Shown piece by piece: positions 35,070-50,166 of a DNA stretch of 64,000 nt; the stretch's first letter is position 1; each line of letters starts with the position of its first letter. Under the pieces are notes generated by a model. It saw only the letters and a program-made list of their open reading frames with translations. It searched no databases and was not told the origin of the DNA. The position numbers and the translations under genes are program-made. The DNA comes from Musa acuminata AAA Group (Eukaryota; Streptophyta; Magnoliopsida; Zingiberales; Musaceae): assembly GCF_036884655.1 (NCBI RefSeq), contig NC_088354.1, positions 16,587,501 to 16,651,500 of the forward strand, given 5' to 3'.

Positions 35070-36771
35070 TGTTGAATATCGGATTTTAATAATTAAACCA
35101 ATTAATAAGTGTTTATGATTTGATCTTCGTTTTGAGTGATGCAAGATGTTTCGATCGGGAGAGACAATTAAAGTAGGAAGAATCATATTGGGTCGGAGGA
35201 AAACGTGTTAGAAGATTGGACGTCGGGGCGGAGGATCAGTTGACATTCGAGACATAGATTCGGGCATCGGGCCAAGAAGAGCAGATATTGTGCCAAGGAT
35301 ATCGGAGTTACGGAGGTTAATTTTCCGATTAAGCAATGGGCCGCAAGAGAGGACGATGCGCCCAAGAATCGGACGAAGCGTCCATGGACCAATGACATGT
35401 CGGACAACATGATTCATGCTTAGTAATAATTATCTAGATCGAAGTGTGTTTTTATGTGTGTAGGATTAACTACGATAGCAAGACATGAAGCAAAATGAAG
35501 TCCCGGAGTCAAGAACACGATTTCGTTGGGAGTTCGAGAGTTCATCGGAAGTCCGGACGTTCATCGAAAGTTCTGCCGGAACTAACCGAGAAGTCCAGGA
35601 GCTTGCCAAAGATGCTCGTCGGAACTCGCCAAGATGATCATCGTGAAGTTTAGGAGCTTGCCAAGAGTCCACCGGAATATTGCCAAGAGATCGTTAGAAG
35701 TTCATCGAAAGATCGCCGGAAGAAACCTGACTTATTTTTCTTAGAATATGTCTTAAGAATCATAGTTAGCATATAATTGGAGTTGGGATTGGGAGTAATC
35801 CCATCAATTCTGTTAGGGGCCAAGTAGACCCAAAGTTGTGCTGGTTTGGGCCGGATTCAAGGCCCAACCAGGGTGCTGAAAGCTTGGCCGGCGGTGGCAC
35901 CGCATGGGGAACAACGCCCTAGGAATTCTGGGCGATGGTACTATCGACAGTGAATGCTGCCAGTGGTGGTACTGCCCAAGAACGGTGGTGGTACCGCCTG
36001 TACCTAGGATTCTTCAATCAGAGAGAGACAATTAAAGCAAGAAGAATCATGTTGGGCTGTAGGAAAACGTGTCAGAAGATTAGACATCGGGCCGGAGGAT
36101 CGGTCGACGTATCGACAGAAGGCTTTAAGCCATAGATTCGGGCATCTGGCCAAGAAGAGCAGATATTGTGCTAAGGATATCAAAATTACAGAGGTCAATT
36201 GGCCGATTGGGCAATAGGCCACATGATAGAACGATGCACCAAAGAATCGGACAATGCATCGATGGACCAATGACATGCCGGACAACATGATTCATGCTTA
36301 GTAATAAGTTCAACTGAGAGCAAAAAAAAAAGAAAACTCTGTTGTAATTGTATGTGAAACTCCTCTCAAAGTTCTAAGTATTAGAATAGTTTGAGAGAGG
36401 AGTAAGTGGGGGTGTAAGGGTTATCTCCTAAACCCAGTAAAAGGAGAATTGAGTTGTAAAAGGTGGTTGGTCTTCGCCTATTGAAGGAAGACCGATAGTA
36501 GATGCCGGTGGCCTCGATGGAAGAGGAATCGGCGGAGTGGATGTAGGTCACGACGACCGAACCACTATAAAAATATGGTTTGCCTTCATTTTTGCAATTT
36601 ACTTTAAACTGCAAACGACCTTCTCATTACTTGCTACGCTCTTCTTATTGCTTTCATAGTTAACATTTTTTAAATCAGTTTTATCGTAAAAAAAGAAATT
36701 TCTATAACCAACGTAATTTTTACCGCTGCACTAATTCACCCCCCCCTCTTAGTACCGACTCGTTCCTAATA
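35070..36771 (+). mobile_element. Nested solo Sirevirus-like LTR, unit 3
   Basis: A 1702 bp LTR starting 'tgttgaatatc' (TG retained) and flanked by GATTC at 35065-35069 and 36772-36776. It has the same doubled block (from about 35150 and 36010). It differs from the unit 2 LTR by roughly 5-10% plus small deletions, including about 24 bp near 35245. Confidence 0.85.
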
Positions 36772-39700
36772 GATTCCATATGGATCCAACTATGAAAAAC
36801 GGATCGATGTTTAGAGGAGATGTAATGAGAGTTTAAACAATCTAAATGGGAAGTGTTGGTCAACCCCAACTTAGGTTAATCGCTATTGACCCAAAAAATA
36901 TAAGAAAATGTCGATTCCAACAAACTTTCACCTCCCGTTATTAGAGGCATTCGATGGCATTATTGACTTGATAGAGCACATTATAACTTTTCATGCTCAA
37001 ATATAGTTGTATGATACTTTGGATGCCCAGATGTGTCACACATTCTCAACCATATTAAGATGTCCAGCACAAGAATGATATGCTCGCCTGAAGTTGCCTT
37101 TCGTTGGTTTAAATTTGAACTTCACTTTCTTAGAAATGTGCTCCTGAGACCATTAGCAGCAATGCTTCTTGGACTCAGACAAGGGAAGGAAGAGATGCTT
37201 GTAGACTTTGTCACATGCTTCACTAAAGAATTTCGAGATATAGTGGATGCCCATCCATTGCTCATAAAAAAGACCTTATGATGGGGTTCAAGCCCTCTCA
37301 TCTCTTCTAGTCATTAGTGAAAAGGCCACCAGTAATGATACCAAAGGTACTTCTGAGGACTAATCAATACATTTCTACCAAGACAATGGTCTCTAGTAAG
37401 CGTGAGGAGTTAGGCAAGATGCCAAATTAGGAGCAACTATAATCCACTCTAACCCAGAGGTCACCACGGCAAAGGAGGAATGAATGACCCAATTTACCTC
37501 ACCTAAGCTATGAGCTAAACCCCTTAAATTTGTTTAGAACTGAAGTTTTTCTATAGATAAAAGAGAAAGGACTCTTAAAAGACTCTCACCCAATGAAGAC
37601 TCCATTAGCGAAAAGAGATGGTTCCAAATACTGTGAGGTCCACCGAGATTATGACTATGCCATGGAGGATTGTTGTAACTTAAAAGATCATATATTGAAG
37701 AATTTATATGCCAGGGACACTATGATCGGTTCATACAAAAACGTTAGAAACCCACACCCCGACTTTAGGAGTCATGAAGAGATAGATAGACATCATCATT
37801 GGTGGACCTGCCTTAGGGCAAGATAGCTCTTCAAGTTGTAAAGTTTATGTCTATGCTACCATTGAAAAGAGCCTAAGGATAAAGGGTGACCTAGGGATAA
37901 ACTTCAAGAAGGAAGAGATAGAGAACCTTGACTTGAACCTCGATAATGCCTTAATAGTTTCGATAAAGATGATCAATGCTTTAGTGAATAGGATCATGAT
38001 CAACACATGTAGCTCTACCGATATCCTCTACTTTGATGCTTTCCAAAAACTCGGGTTCTCGACTAATAACCATAACCCTATGTATTCTTCATTTATGGGA
38101 TTCATGAGAGATTTTATCTCCCCTCTTGGGACCATGAACCTGCATGTCATATTCGGAGATGAGCATTGCTCCAAAATGATGCTAGCTAGATTCATGATAA
38201 TAGATATCTATTTAGCATACAATGCAATCATAGGTCGATCCATGCCGAATAGACTAAGAGCAATGGTGTCGACTTACCACATGGTGTTGAAGTTCTAGTG
38301 AACAGGGTCATGATTGACATAGGTAGCTCTATCGATATCCTCTACTTTGATGCTTTCTAAAAACTCAAGCTCTCGACTAACAACTATACCCCTCTAACTT
38401 CTTTACTAACAAAATTTATGAGTGATTCTGTCTCCCACCTTAGGACCATGAACCTACATGTCATATTCGCAGATGAGCATTATTCCAAAACGATGTTGGC
38501 TATAATTATGGTGGTAGATATCCCCTCAATATACAATGGAATCATAGACCGATCCATGTTAAATAGCCTAAGGTTGGTGGTGTCAATCTTTAATATAGTA
38601 ATGAAGTTTTTAATGGGAATTGGCATTGGGGAGCTAAGAAGTAACCCAAGGGAGTCGTGCTAGATCTACCTGAGGGTGATCTCTCTATCAAAGAAGGTTC
38701 GTTCTAAAACGCCACCTATAGACACCAAAGGCTTCGCCAAGTCCACCTCACATCCTAAACCGATTGAGCCGCTGATTGAGGCAACCCTAGATAAGGCCAG
38801 AATTGATCAAGTTGTCAAGGTCAAAAAGACACTTCCTAAAGAGAGACAAGTGCAACGAATTAACTTCCATTAGGAGAACACTGAGGTATTTACGTGATCA
38901 CTGAGAGACATGTTATGAATCAACCCCATTGTAGTTCAACATCACTTGAACATTACTTCAAAGGCAAGTTAGTGAAACAAAGGCCTTAGAAGTTTGCTCC
39001 CAACCACCAGTAGGTAATTACTGATGAGGTAGTTAAGTTGTCAGGAGTTCGGTTTATTGTTAAGATGCAGAACCCCCAATGGTTTGCCGATGTTATACTC
39101 ATTCAAACGTCCAATAAAAATTGGAGGATGTGTGTTGATTATACCAATCTCAACAAAACATGTCCAAATGATAGCTATCCACTTCCTTAGATTGATTTGG
39201 TTGTTAATTCTACCTCTGGTCATAAGCCCCCCATTTTTATGGAAGCATTCTCAATTTATAATCAAATCAAAATGGCATGAGAGGATCGTTAACACACTTT
39301 ATTTTTCACTAAATGAGACATATTTTGCTACCGAGTCATGCTATTCAGGTTAAAAAATGTGGAGGTGATGTACCAAAGAATGGTGAACAAGATATTAAAA
39401 CACAAGATCGGAAGAAACATTGAAGTGTATGTAGTTGACATGATAGTAAAAAGTTGGACAATCGAATTGCATTTGACAGACTTAACGGAAACATTTGACG
39501 TCCCAAAGAACTTCAACATGTGCCACAATCTAACTAAATGTGCTTCCGGAGTCAACTTGGGAAAGTTCCTCAGATTTATTATGCACCAAAGGGGAATAAA
39601 TATAAACCCCAAGAATGTGAAAGCCATATTAGAGATGTGCCACCACCTCGGTCAGTAAGGGAAGTCCAATAGTTAATAGGGTGAATAACAGTGCTTAGCC

Positions 39701-40207
39701 AATTCTTATCCCAATCGGGTGATAGGTATTTGCCTTTTTTTCAGGCATTAAAGAATCTAAAGGACTTCCTACGGATATAAGATTATCATGAGGCTTTTGA
39801 AAGGCTAAAAGTCCACCTTGCCTAATTGCCACATCTCACTTCCTCAACCTCGGATGAAACTCTAAGCCTTTACCTCATTGCCACCTAGTTGGTAAGGAAG
39901 CTTCATTCCTATTTTCAAGTGCATGTTGTGTAACCGAATACCAACCAATCACTCAGATAGGTCCTCTTTCCGTTTGAGGTCTCGGGTTGACTATTGAGGT
40001 GGTCAGTAGAGTTGGATGAGTTTGAAATCCGATATGTTTCGAGGACAGCAATAAAGGCACAGGGGTTATTGGACTTTATTTTGGAACTATCTCACCCTTT
40101 GCTTGCGATCAACACCTATATCCCACCAGCATGGACATTATTCATGGATGGCTATGCAACCTCGGTTGGGGGTCGTGCCGAACCTGTTCTAAAAGGCTCG
40201 AACAAGC
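36772..40207 (+). pseudogene. Gypsy gag-PR-PR-RT-RH fragment, unit 3
   Basis: This is the best preserved gag stretch: 37033-37281 contains 'LLGLRQGKEEMLVDFVTCF'. The protease pair runs from 37982 and 38296; the RT motif is 'YVVDM' (GTT at 39434-39436). Left of about 39338 it resembles unit 5 and differs from units 2 and 4; right of that point all of units 2-5 nearly coincide. Confidence 0.85.
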
Positions 40208-42371
40208 GAGCGTACAATTAAGCTCTCTGATTTGGGTTCAAATCTCTAATAAGGGTTGATCTAACTTTCAAAATAAAACTATGGAGATTATATTTTAATA
40301 AAAAATTTATTGGTTCCGAAAACATAAAGGGTAAATCAAACAACCAATCACAAAGAATAAGAGAGCAACTTAAGTGAATTCCTTGGGAGAGATAGTGGTT
40401 CATCGAAATGAAGATAAAAAATAAATTATAATAAAATTTCAATAGATAAAGACCACAGAGAGGATGAAAAATATGTAACACAAATAATCATAAAGAGAAG
40501 AATCATTGTAACAAAAGAAAAGCTTAACGTTACAAATGCAAGAAGTTTGGTGATAGGGTAAAATACTATTATCACTTTTTAGAGAAAAGGGGCATCTGAA
40601 CTTGTTTTATGCATGCTAAATTGTTCAAGAATAAAAGAATGGACTATGGCACATGGTTAGTGTTAGTAGGAACCATACGATTAGTTTGATGTAAACTCAT
40701 TATTATCGATTTAAAAGTTTTCAACACCCACAATCTCCATGCCTCCAATCGGAGCTCACATAGTTGAGATAACTACCATAAGAAACTACAAACAAGAAAA
40801 AATAGAGGATTTCGAGTGAAGACCAAACCTTTAAGGTGCTCGGGAAAGGATTGATCATGGTCAAGAAGCATGCACGCTAGAGACTAAATGGGTTTCAATC
40901 TCTATTTCCCTCTCCATCGAGGTATTTATAAGGGTCAATTTAATTGAACATTGGGTAAATTAGCTAGCTTAGTGAGACTCTGGTTCCCATTGGTGACTAT
41001 GTATTTACAAAATACTGTCTCAGTCCATCATATTTAATTAGATCTTGGATGTGATTAGATTCCAAAGGAGGAACCAAATATGGACAATAGTAAAAGGATT
41101 TCATTCTTAAACAAAAATCTAATATTGGATTAACTTCGAAGCCTCCTATGAGATTGTCTAGTTTCCATTAATGAAATCTTCCTTATTTGAATGACATCTT
41201 CAATGCCTTAATTTTCTATCAAAGATTTACAAAATCAATTGGCCAAAAATCTATTATTTTTGGCTAATTGAGAGTTGACATATGAAATTAAATTAGCACC
41301 TATTGGACATCTCATGTCAATGGATCGGAGTTGATGAAGAAATTTACATTAGTAGATCATCTAAAGGAAATATTCCCTTATTAACTAACCAATGGTTATA
41401 AGAACAACAATATATAAAACAATTTTCTAAGATATGTTTTCATTCCAAACTTATTAAACAGATACTTACAGGTTTTAAATACCTATAGATTCAGACTACC
41501 ATGATCGATGGAGGAGTTTTGTTAGATAAACTTGACAGTCTTTTGCATGAAGTGGGATATGATATACATGCGTCTACGATTCTTGACCAAAGTAGGGCAA
41601 AGGACATGAGATACAAACGCTATTTCCCTTCCGAAAAAAATTTGCCTCGTCTAAGATATGAATACACAATGTTAGTTTCACTAAATTAAATCGGTGATCA
41701 AATTTGATGTGATCGTATTATCACCAAAAAGAAGGCTCTCGAGACATTATCACAAGAAAGCCGAACACACAAAGTCCAAATCCCTTTTCCTAGTTTCATT
41801 ATAAAAGTCCAAACCCCTCTTCAAAGGCTTTCGCCTTTGAAGGAGCATATGGATCAATCCCAAATGGACACTATTAATGATGAATCCCAAGCAACTATGG
41901 GTTCTCTTTCCCCAACTGAGTCCAGATGGGTTACTACCTAACCTGCTCATCTCAGAAGCTTCATGTAAGATCTTCAAATTCACACATCCTCAAGTACTTC
42001 AGACGGTGTTGATGATTCAAAGCTTGCTCGCTCAGTGTATCATTAGAATTAAAATGCACTAAAACGAAGCTGGAATCGGAACGACAAGTGCAATAACATT
42101 TCTTGACTACTCTAATTTTAGTTCCAATTACGATGTCCTTTAAATATTCTGCTTTGAATTGGACGTGTTTAATGATCTTCCCATCGTAAAACAATGCTCT
42201 CAATGCTGTCATCCAGCGATTGACGCACTTGCTCTGACCACTCACCACAGCAAAAGGTGCGTTAGTGCACTATCAAAGAAGCGGAAATTAAAAGCGTATA
42301 TTTCAGCCATATCTACCAACAATAACTCCAAAATTGAGTGTCTGGTAATGAAAGCAGGTGAAGGTAGAGGT
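40208..42371. other. Unit 3 spacer downstream of the TPD1-like gene
   Basis: A near-identical copy of 15746-17909. The hairpin is at 41819-41842. No gene is supported. Confidence 0.6.
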
Positions 42372-43127
42372 TTAGGCTGAGGGGACGCAGGTGGCGCTGG
42401 AAACAGCCATGGGGTAAGAGAAGGAGTTGGCGTACTGGAAAGAGATGGTTTCGCCCGGGCGGAGGGGGCGGCCGTCGTTGAGGAGGCAGTCGTTGATGCT
42501 GAGGCGGCGGAAGATGCTGGGGTTGATTTGGCGAGCGCTGCTAAACTTGCCGCAGCTTAGGTGGATTTGGCCCATGGCACACCCGTCTTTCAACGGGCAA
42601 AGATTCTGCACATTCACCGTGTACGTTGGGATCCCACTGGGCAGCGGCGGCGTCGCGTCTTGGTGCAACACGATGTCATCCATGCTGCACTGGTTTCCTA
42701 TCCGATTTGTCGATTTGGAGGAAGAGGAGGAGGACGAAGACGTCACCGTTGCACGCAAACCACTAACACACATCAAGGTTGTACCTGATACAAGAAAATA
42801 TGTATCATAATCTAAATAAGTATATAGGGATTTGAGTACGTGTGATTCTAATGTTTCAAGTAAGTTGCACATATTTTCATCAAACCAAATATGACAAATA
42901 TTTGGTTGAAAAAAAAAAAATATCTAGCATATTAGATAAAGCTTAAGTTTGAATAAGATTGTATGGTCGATTATTAGTATAACTCTTTAGAATATATTAT
43001 TATGGAATCAGAGATGAGAGAAGCAAAAAGTAAGTACAAAGAGAAATAGTTTGGTTTCACGCGTACCGAAGGTAAGCAGAAGGATTAGCGCTATAACAGT
43101 TCTCATCCTCAGCTGCTCCGGCGACAT
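42372..43127 (-). CDS. TPD1/MAC1-like secreted cysteine-rich protein, copy 3
   Basis: Exon 1 is 43127-43067, intron 43066-42785, exon 2 42784-42372. The predicted protein is identical to copies 1 and 2. It lies in the second short unit, 24462 bases from copy 1. It has (GAA)7 like copies 2 and 4, although copy 1 is its positional partner. Start, splice sites and stop are intact. Confidence 0.9.
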
Positions 43128-43761
43128 GCACCCTAACCCTTAGCTTCTTCTTCTTCTTCTTCTTCCTCTTGATCCTTCGTTCGTATAAATGTGTAGTATG
43201 TGAAGGAAGTATTTAAATGTGAGTAATAACATAGAAAAACAAGCATAATGGGCAATATCTACTTGATTTGAACTGCACGTAATGTTTCAACGGAGGAAAT
43301 AGAAAATCATCACACCCTTTCCTTAGAGATGTAATTATAATAGGTAAATAAATAAATTATCAATTTAAAAAAGGAAAATATCTTAATTAAATTTTTGGGT
43401 GAGTAATTCGATCAACATTTCCATAATTTAGTCCAACCGATCGCAAATAAAATAAAGCAAGAGTGAAGAGGAAAAACTTGTCCATCACATCTCTGATTGG
43501 GTAAATTATCGCCTCTGATGCCTCTTGACTTAATCTACCATAGAGGCCACAAATAACAATAATTACCCCCTTCCAACTATAGTTGAACTAGGAATGGATA
43601 GCTGGCCTCCTTTTTTTGTTCGATTCTTTGGCCTTAAGAATGAGTGATTGCCGTGCCCAATTGGAGAGCAAACAGCTAATTGAACGCAGTCTACGGTCGA
43701 TCTGTGACCCTAGATACTGAAGGTGTTCTTACCTTTTGCAAAAAAAAACTCATCCATGAGT
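43128..43761 (-). promoter_or_regulatory. Upstream region of TPD1-like copy 3
   Basis: Same content as the other copies: (GAA)7, AT-rich DNA and the TATA-like 'tttaaatac'. One substitution ('tttccataat' for 'tttctataat') lies near 43422. Confidence 0.4.
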
Positions 43762-44451
43762 TGTCATGAAATATTCACAAGGCTACTTCTTATTGCCGGT
43801 GAGTCGATCACAAGTTTGGAGAAAGGCAAAAGAGAGAATGGAATGGGGAGATAAGGGATGCTAAAGAAGTGCGCAGCCACCTAATTCTCCACAATGCCTT
43901 CCTCGTCACCATGGACCTTGCCTCCCGCGTCTTTCCTGAGAGTGCTCTCATTGTCATTAGTGAAAAAGAGTATACCATCAACTAATCGTCATCCAACATG
44001 CAACCACCATATAGTGTCCACGATCAAAGGAGAAGACAATGTCACCCTCTGTCCACATAGGCAATGGTCCAAAATAGATAATTATGGTTTATGCACCCTC
44101 CCTTGTGGCCCACGTGGACAAAAGGCTATTAGAGGTGGTTAAAGACTACCTCCTTATAGAATATTTCATAAAAACATATTATCCCTTTACGATTAGGTAT
44201 AAAAGCTCGTTTCCACTAAATTGAAAATGGGGCTTATCTTTTCTGGCTACTCATGTCTATACTCATACCATTTGGATTATGAACTTGGGCTTCAAAGGGA
44301 CCGGATCAAGACCTCTTTAGATCTCGGTCTTCATGTAGGTGGCACTGCGGGATCTTGGTGTTTCCACCTTAAGGCACTTTGGGCAAACCTATGCATACGG
44401 GTCCAGACCATGCCGGGTTGATTGGAATATCAATTACATCTTCCCTCATCA
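43762..44451 (+). repeat. Gypsy 5' LTR, unit 4
   Basis: A copy of 19296-19985, ending 'ccctcatca'. The start is uncertain. Confidence 0.55.
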
Positions 44452-45010
44452 TTTTGGCACTAGAATAAGGGACCGATATTACAAGAACTCTTGCCCATCA
44501 ACTCTCTCAATGAACTTTTAAGAAAAGAGGCTTTGCCCTTGACCTATGGCACTTTCATCCGAGAGGAGCAACAACTACTTTTTCGTACATGGACATATCC
44601 ACCTCGAAGCAAATGTTGATGAGGTACTGGCGTCTATTCATTGGCCTAGGCCTTTAAGCCTTGGGGATGACCTTGAGCCACCTTCTTATCCCCTTCAAGG
44701 TGTTCTTGAAAACCTCATCTAGCATATGTAGATGCTAACGAGCATGATATATGGCTCCACATATGTCCTAGTTATCACAATAAACGATATTACTAGCTCA
44801 ACCATAGTCACTGGCTCAATCGCTACCGGCATCGACACCCATCGAGTTTCCTGCATCTAATGTGGTGTCGATATCCTAGGAGCACCTGAGAACCATCAAA
44901 CCACCAGTTGAAGGGGCACTTTACTCCCCAACTATGAAATTTTGTGGAGCACACCACTACTCTACCATGCCTAAATTTGAGACCTAGTAAATGGATTTAT
45001 TAGGGGATTC
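44452..45010 (+). pseudogene. Gypsy leader and gag N-terminus, unit 4 (empty site)
   Basis: A near-identical partner of 19986-20544, with the 4.5 kb element's target site uninterrupted ('ttgacctatggcac'). It ends in GATTC. Confidence 0.65.
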
Positions 45011-46731
45011 TATTGAATCTTGAATTTTGATGGTGAAACCAATTGATAAGCGTTTATGATTTGATCTACGTTTTGAGTGATGTAGGATGCTTCGATCAGA
45101 GAGAGACAATTAAAGCGGGAAAAATCATATTGGGCCTGAGGAAAACGTGTTAGAAGATTAGACGTCGGGCCGAAGGATCGATCGACGTATCGTCAGAAGG
45201 CTTCGAGCCATAGATTCGGACATAGGGCCAATAAGAGCAGATATTGTGCCAAATCTATCGGAGTTGTGGAGGTCAAATGGCGGATTGAGCTTTAGGCCGC
45301 AAGAGAGGACGATGAGCCGAAGAATCTGACGAAGCGTCGATGGACCAATGACATGCCGGACAACATGATTCATGCTTAGTAATAATTGTCTAGATCGAAG
45401 TGTATTTTTTTGTGTGCAAGATTAACTATGATAGCAAGACATAAAGCAAAATGAAGTCCCGGAGTCAAGAACGCGATTTCGTTGGGAGTTCGAGAGTTCG
45501 TCGAAAATCCGGACGTTCGTCGAAAGTTCTGCCAGAACCAACCGAGAGGTCCAGAATCTTGCCAAAGAAGCTCATCGGAACTTACCAAGAATATCATCGT
45601 GAAGTCCAGGAGCTTGCCAGGAGTTCGTCGGAACATTGCCGAGAGATCGTCGGAAGTTCGCCGAAAGATCGCCGGAAGAAACCAGACTTATTTTTCTTAG
45701 AATATGTCTTAGGAATCATAGTTAGCATCTAATTAGATTTGGAATTGGGAGGTAATCCCATCAACTCTATTAGAGGCCAACTAGGCCCAAAGTTGTGCTG
45801 GTTTGGGTCGGATTCAAGGCCCAACCAGGGTGCTGAAAGCTTTGCCGGCGGTGGCAACGCATGGGGAACAACACCCTAGGAATTCTGGGCGGTGGTACTA
45901 TCAACAGTGAATGCTACCAATGGTGGTACCACCTAGGAATGGCGGTGGTACCGTCAGTACCTAGGATTCTTCGATCAGAGAGAGACAATTAAAGCAAGAA
46001 GAATCATGTTGGGCTGGAGGAAAACGTATCAAAAGATTAGACATCATGCCGGAGGATTAGTCGACGTATCGACAGAAGGCTTCAAGCCATAGATTCGAGC
46101 ATCAGGCCAAGAAGAGCAGATATTGTGCCAAGGATATCGGAGTTGCGGAGGTCAACTGGCCGATTGGACAATAGGCCACGAGAGAGGACGATGCACCGAA
46201 GAATTGGGTGAAGCGTCGATGGACCAATGACATGCTAGACAACATGATTCATGCTTAGAAATAAGTTCAATTGAGAGCAAAAAGAAAGGAAACTCTATTG
46301 TAATTGTGTGTGAAACTCATCTCAAAGTTCTAAGTGTTGGAATAGTTTGAGAGAGGAGTAAGTGGGGGTGTAAGGGTTATCTCCTAAATCCGGTAAATGG
46401 AGAATCGAGTTGTAAAAGGTGGTTGGTCTTCGCCTATTGAAGGAATACCGATAGTAGATGCTGGTGGCCTCGACGGAAGAGGAATCGGCGGAGTGGATGT
46501 AGGTCACGACAACCGAACCACTATAAAAATATGGTTTGCCTTTCATTTGTGTAATTTACATTAAACTGCAAACGGCCTTCTCATTACTTGGTACGCTCTT
46601 CTTATTGCTTTCATAGTTAAGTATTTTTTAAATCAGTTTTATCGTACAAAATAAAATTTCCATAACCGACATAATTTTTACCGCTGCACTAATTCACCCC
46701 CCCCCCTCTTAGTGCCGACTCGTTCCTAATA
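45011..46731 (+). mobile_element. Nested solo Sirevirus-like LTR, unit 4
   Basis: A 1721 bp LTR flanked by GATTC (45006-45010 and 46732-46736). It differs from the unit 2 LTR at only a handful of sites (for example 'accgtcagtac' for 'accgttagtac') and by one C in the poly-C run. Confidence 0.85.
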
Positions 46732-49700
46732 GATTCCATATGGATCCAACTATGAAACATGGATCGATGTTTAGAGGAGATGTAACGAGAGTTTAAACAA
46801 TCCAAATGGGAAGTTTTGGTCAACCCCAACTTAGGTTGATCGCTATTGACCCAGAAAATCTAAGAAAATATCGATTCCAACAAACTTTCACCTCCCATCA
46901 TTAGAGGCATTCGATGGCATTATCGACTTGATGGGGCACATTATAACTTTTCATGCTCAAATATAGTTGTATGATACTTTGGATGCCCTGATGTGTCACA
47001 CATTCTCAACCATATTAAGATGTCCAGCACAAGAATGATATGCTCGCCTGAAGTTGCTTTTTGTTGGTTTAAATTTGAACTTCACTTTCTTGGAAATGTG
47101 CTCCCGAGACCATTAACAACAATGCTTCTTGGACTCAGACAAAGGAAGGAAGTGATGCTTGTTGACTTTGTGACATGCTTCACTAATGAATTTCGAGATA
47201 CAAGGGATGCCCATCAATTGCTCATAAAAAAGACCTTATGATGGGGTTTAAGCCCTCTCATCTCTTTTACTCATTAGCGAAAAGTCACCAATAATGATAC
47301 CAAAGGTACTTTTGAGGACTAATTAATATATTGCTACCAAGACAATGGTCTCTAGTAAGCGTGAGGAGTTAGGCAAGATGCCAAAGTTGAAGCAACTATA
47401 ATCCACTATAACCCAGAGGTCACCATGGCAAAGGAGGAACGAATGACCCAAGTTATCTCACTCAAGGTATGAGCTAACCCCCGTAAATTTGTTTAGAACT
47501 GAAGTTTTTCTATAGATAAAAGAGAAAGGGCTCTTAAAAGACTCTCACCCAATGAAGACTCCATTAGCAAAAAGATATGGTTTCAAATACTGCGAGTTCC
47601 ATCGAGATTATGACCATTCCATGGAGGATTGTTGTAACTTGAAAAATCATATATTGACAAATTTATATGCTAGGGACACTATGATCGGCTCATCCAAACA
47701 CGTTGGAAACCCACACCCCGGCTTTAGGAGTCATGAAGAGATAGATTTACATCATCATTGGTGGACCTGCCTTAGGGCGAGATAGCTCCTCAAGTTGTAA
47801 AGCTTATGTCTATGCCACCATTGAAAAGATCCTAAGGATAAAGGGTGACCTTGAGATAAACTTCAAGAAGGAAGAGATAGAGAACCTTGACCTGAACCTT
47901 GATGATGCCTCAATAGTTTCAATAAAGATAATCAATGCTTTGGTGAATAGGATCATGATCAACACATGTAGCTCTACCGTTATCCTCTACTTTGATGCTT
48001 TCCAAAAACTCGGGTTCTCGACTAATAACTATAACCCTATGTTTTCTTCATTTATGGGATTCATGAGCAATTTTATCTCCCCTCTTGGGACCATGAAACT
48101 GCATGTCTTATTCGGAGATGAGTATTACTCCAAAATAATGCTAGCTAGATTCTTGGTGGTGGATATCTATTTAGCATACAGTGCAATCATAGGTCATTCC
48201 ATGCAGAACAGACTAAGGGCAATGGTGTCGACCTACCACATGGTGTTGAAGTTCTAGTGAACAGGGTCATGATTGACATAGGTAGCTCTATCGATATCCT
48301 TTACTTTGATGCTTTCTAAACCTCAAGCTCTCGACTAACAACTATACCCCTCTAACTTCTTTACTAACAAAATTTATGAGTGATTCTCTCTCCCACCATA
48401 GGACCGTGAATCTGCATGTCATATTCGAAGATGAGCATTATTCCAAAACAATGTTGGCTATATTTATGGTGGTAGATATCCCCTTAATATACAACGCAAT
48501 CATAGACCGAACCACATTAAATAGCCTAAGGGTGGTGGTGTCAATCTTTAACACAGTAATGAATTTTTTAATGGGAATTGGAATTGGGGAGCTAAGAAGT
48601 AACCCAAGGGAGTCGTGCTAGTTCTACCTGACGGTGATCTCTCTATCGAAGAAGGCTCAGTCTAAAATGCCACCTATAGACACCAAAGGCTTCGCCCAAG
48701 TCCACCTCACATCCTAAACTGATGGAGCCGCTGATTGAGGCTGCCCAAAACAAGGCTAGAATTGATCGAGTTGTCAAGGTTGAAATGACACTTCCTAAAG
48801 AGAGACAAGTGCAACTCATCAACTTTCTTTAGGAGAACACCGAGGTATTTACGTGATCACTGAGAGGCATGTTAGGAATCGACCCCAACGTAGTTCAACA
48901 TCACTTGAACATTATTTCGAAGGCAAGTTAGTGAAGCAAAGGCCTTAGAAGTTTGCTCCCAACCACTAGTAGGTAATTTCTGATGAGGTAGATAAGTTAT
49001 CAGGAGTTCGATTTATTCTTGAGATGCAGAACCCCCAATGGTTTGCCAATGTTATACTCATTCAAACGTCCAATGAAAATTGGAGGTTGTGTGTTGATTA
49101 TACCAATTTCAATGAAGCATATCCAAATGATAGCTATCCACTTCCTTAGATTGATTAGGTTGTTAATTCTACCTCTAGTCATAAGCTCCCCATTTTTATG
49201 GAAGCATTCTCAATTTATAATCAAATCAGAATGGCATGAGAGGATCCTTAACACACTTTCTTTTTCACCGAATGAGACATATTTTGCTTCCGAGTCATGC
49301 TATTTAGGTTAAAAAATGTGGAGGTGATGTACCAAAGAATGGTGAACAAGATATTAAAACACAAGATCGAAAGAAACATTGAAGTGTATGTAGTTGACAT
49401 GATAGTAAAAAGTTGGACAATCGAATTGCATTTGACAGACTTAACGGAAACATTTGAAGTCCCAAAGAACTTCAACATGTGCCACAATCTAACTAAATGT
49501 GCTTCCGGAGTCAACTTGGGAAAGTTCCTCAGATTTATTATGCACCAAAGGGGAATAAATATAAACCCCAAGAATGTGAAAGCCATATTAGAGATGTGCC
49601 ACCACCTCGGTCAGTAAGGGAAGTCCAATAGTTAATAGGGTGAATAACAGTGCTTAGCCAATTCTTATCCCAATCGGGTGATAGGTATTTGCCTTTTTTT

Positions 49701-50166
49701 CAGGCATTAAAGAATCTAAAGGACTTCCTAGGGATATAAGAGTATCATGAGGCTTTTGAAAGGCTAAAAGTCCACCTTGCCTAATTGCCACATCTCACTT
49801 CCTCAACCTCGGATGAAACTCTAAGCCTTTACCTCATTGCCACCTAGTTGGTAAGGAAGCTTCATTCCTATTTTCAAGTGCATGTTGTGTAAGCGAATAC
49901 CAACCAATCACTCAGATAGGTCCTCTTTCCGTTTGATGTCTCGGGTTGACTATTGAAGTGGTCAGTAGAGTTGGATGAGTTTGAAATCCGATATGTTTCG
50001 AGGACAGCAATAAAGGCACAGGGGTTATTGGACTTTATTTTGGAACTATCTCACCCTTTGCTTGCGATCAACACCTATATCCCACCAGCATGGACATTAT
50101 TCATGGATGGCTATGCAACCTCGGATGGGGGTCGTGCCGAACCTGTTCTAAAAGGCTCGAACAAGC
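46732..50166 (+). pseudogene. Gypsy gag-PR-PR-RT-RH fragment, unit 4
   Basis: The partner of unit 2, but without the one-base deletion in the first protease, so that domain reads through at 47940-48257. The RT motif is 'YVVDM' (GTT at 49393-49395). It is truncated at the same RNase H position. Confidence 0.85.
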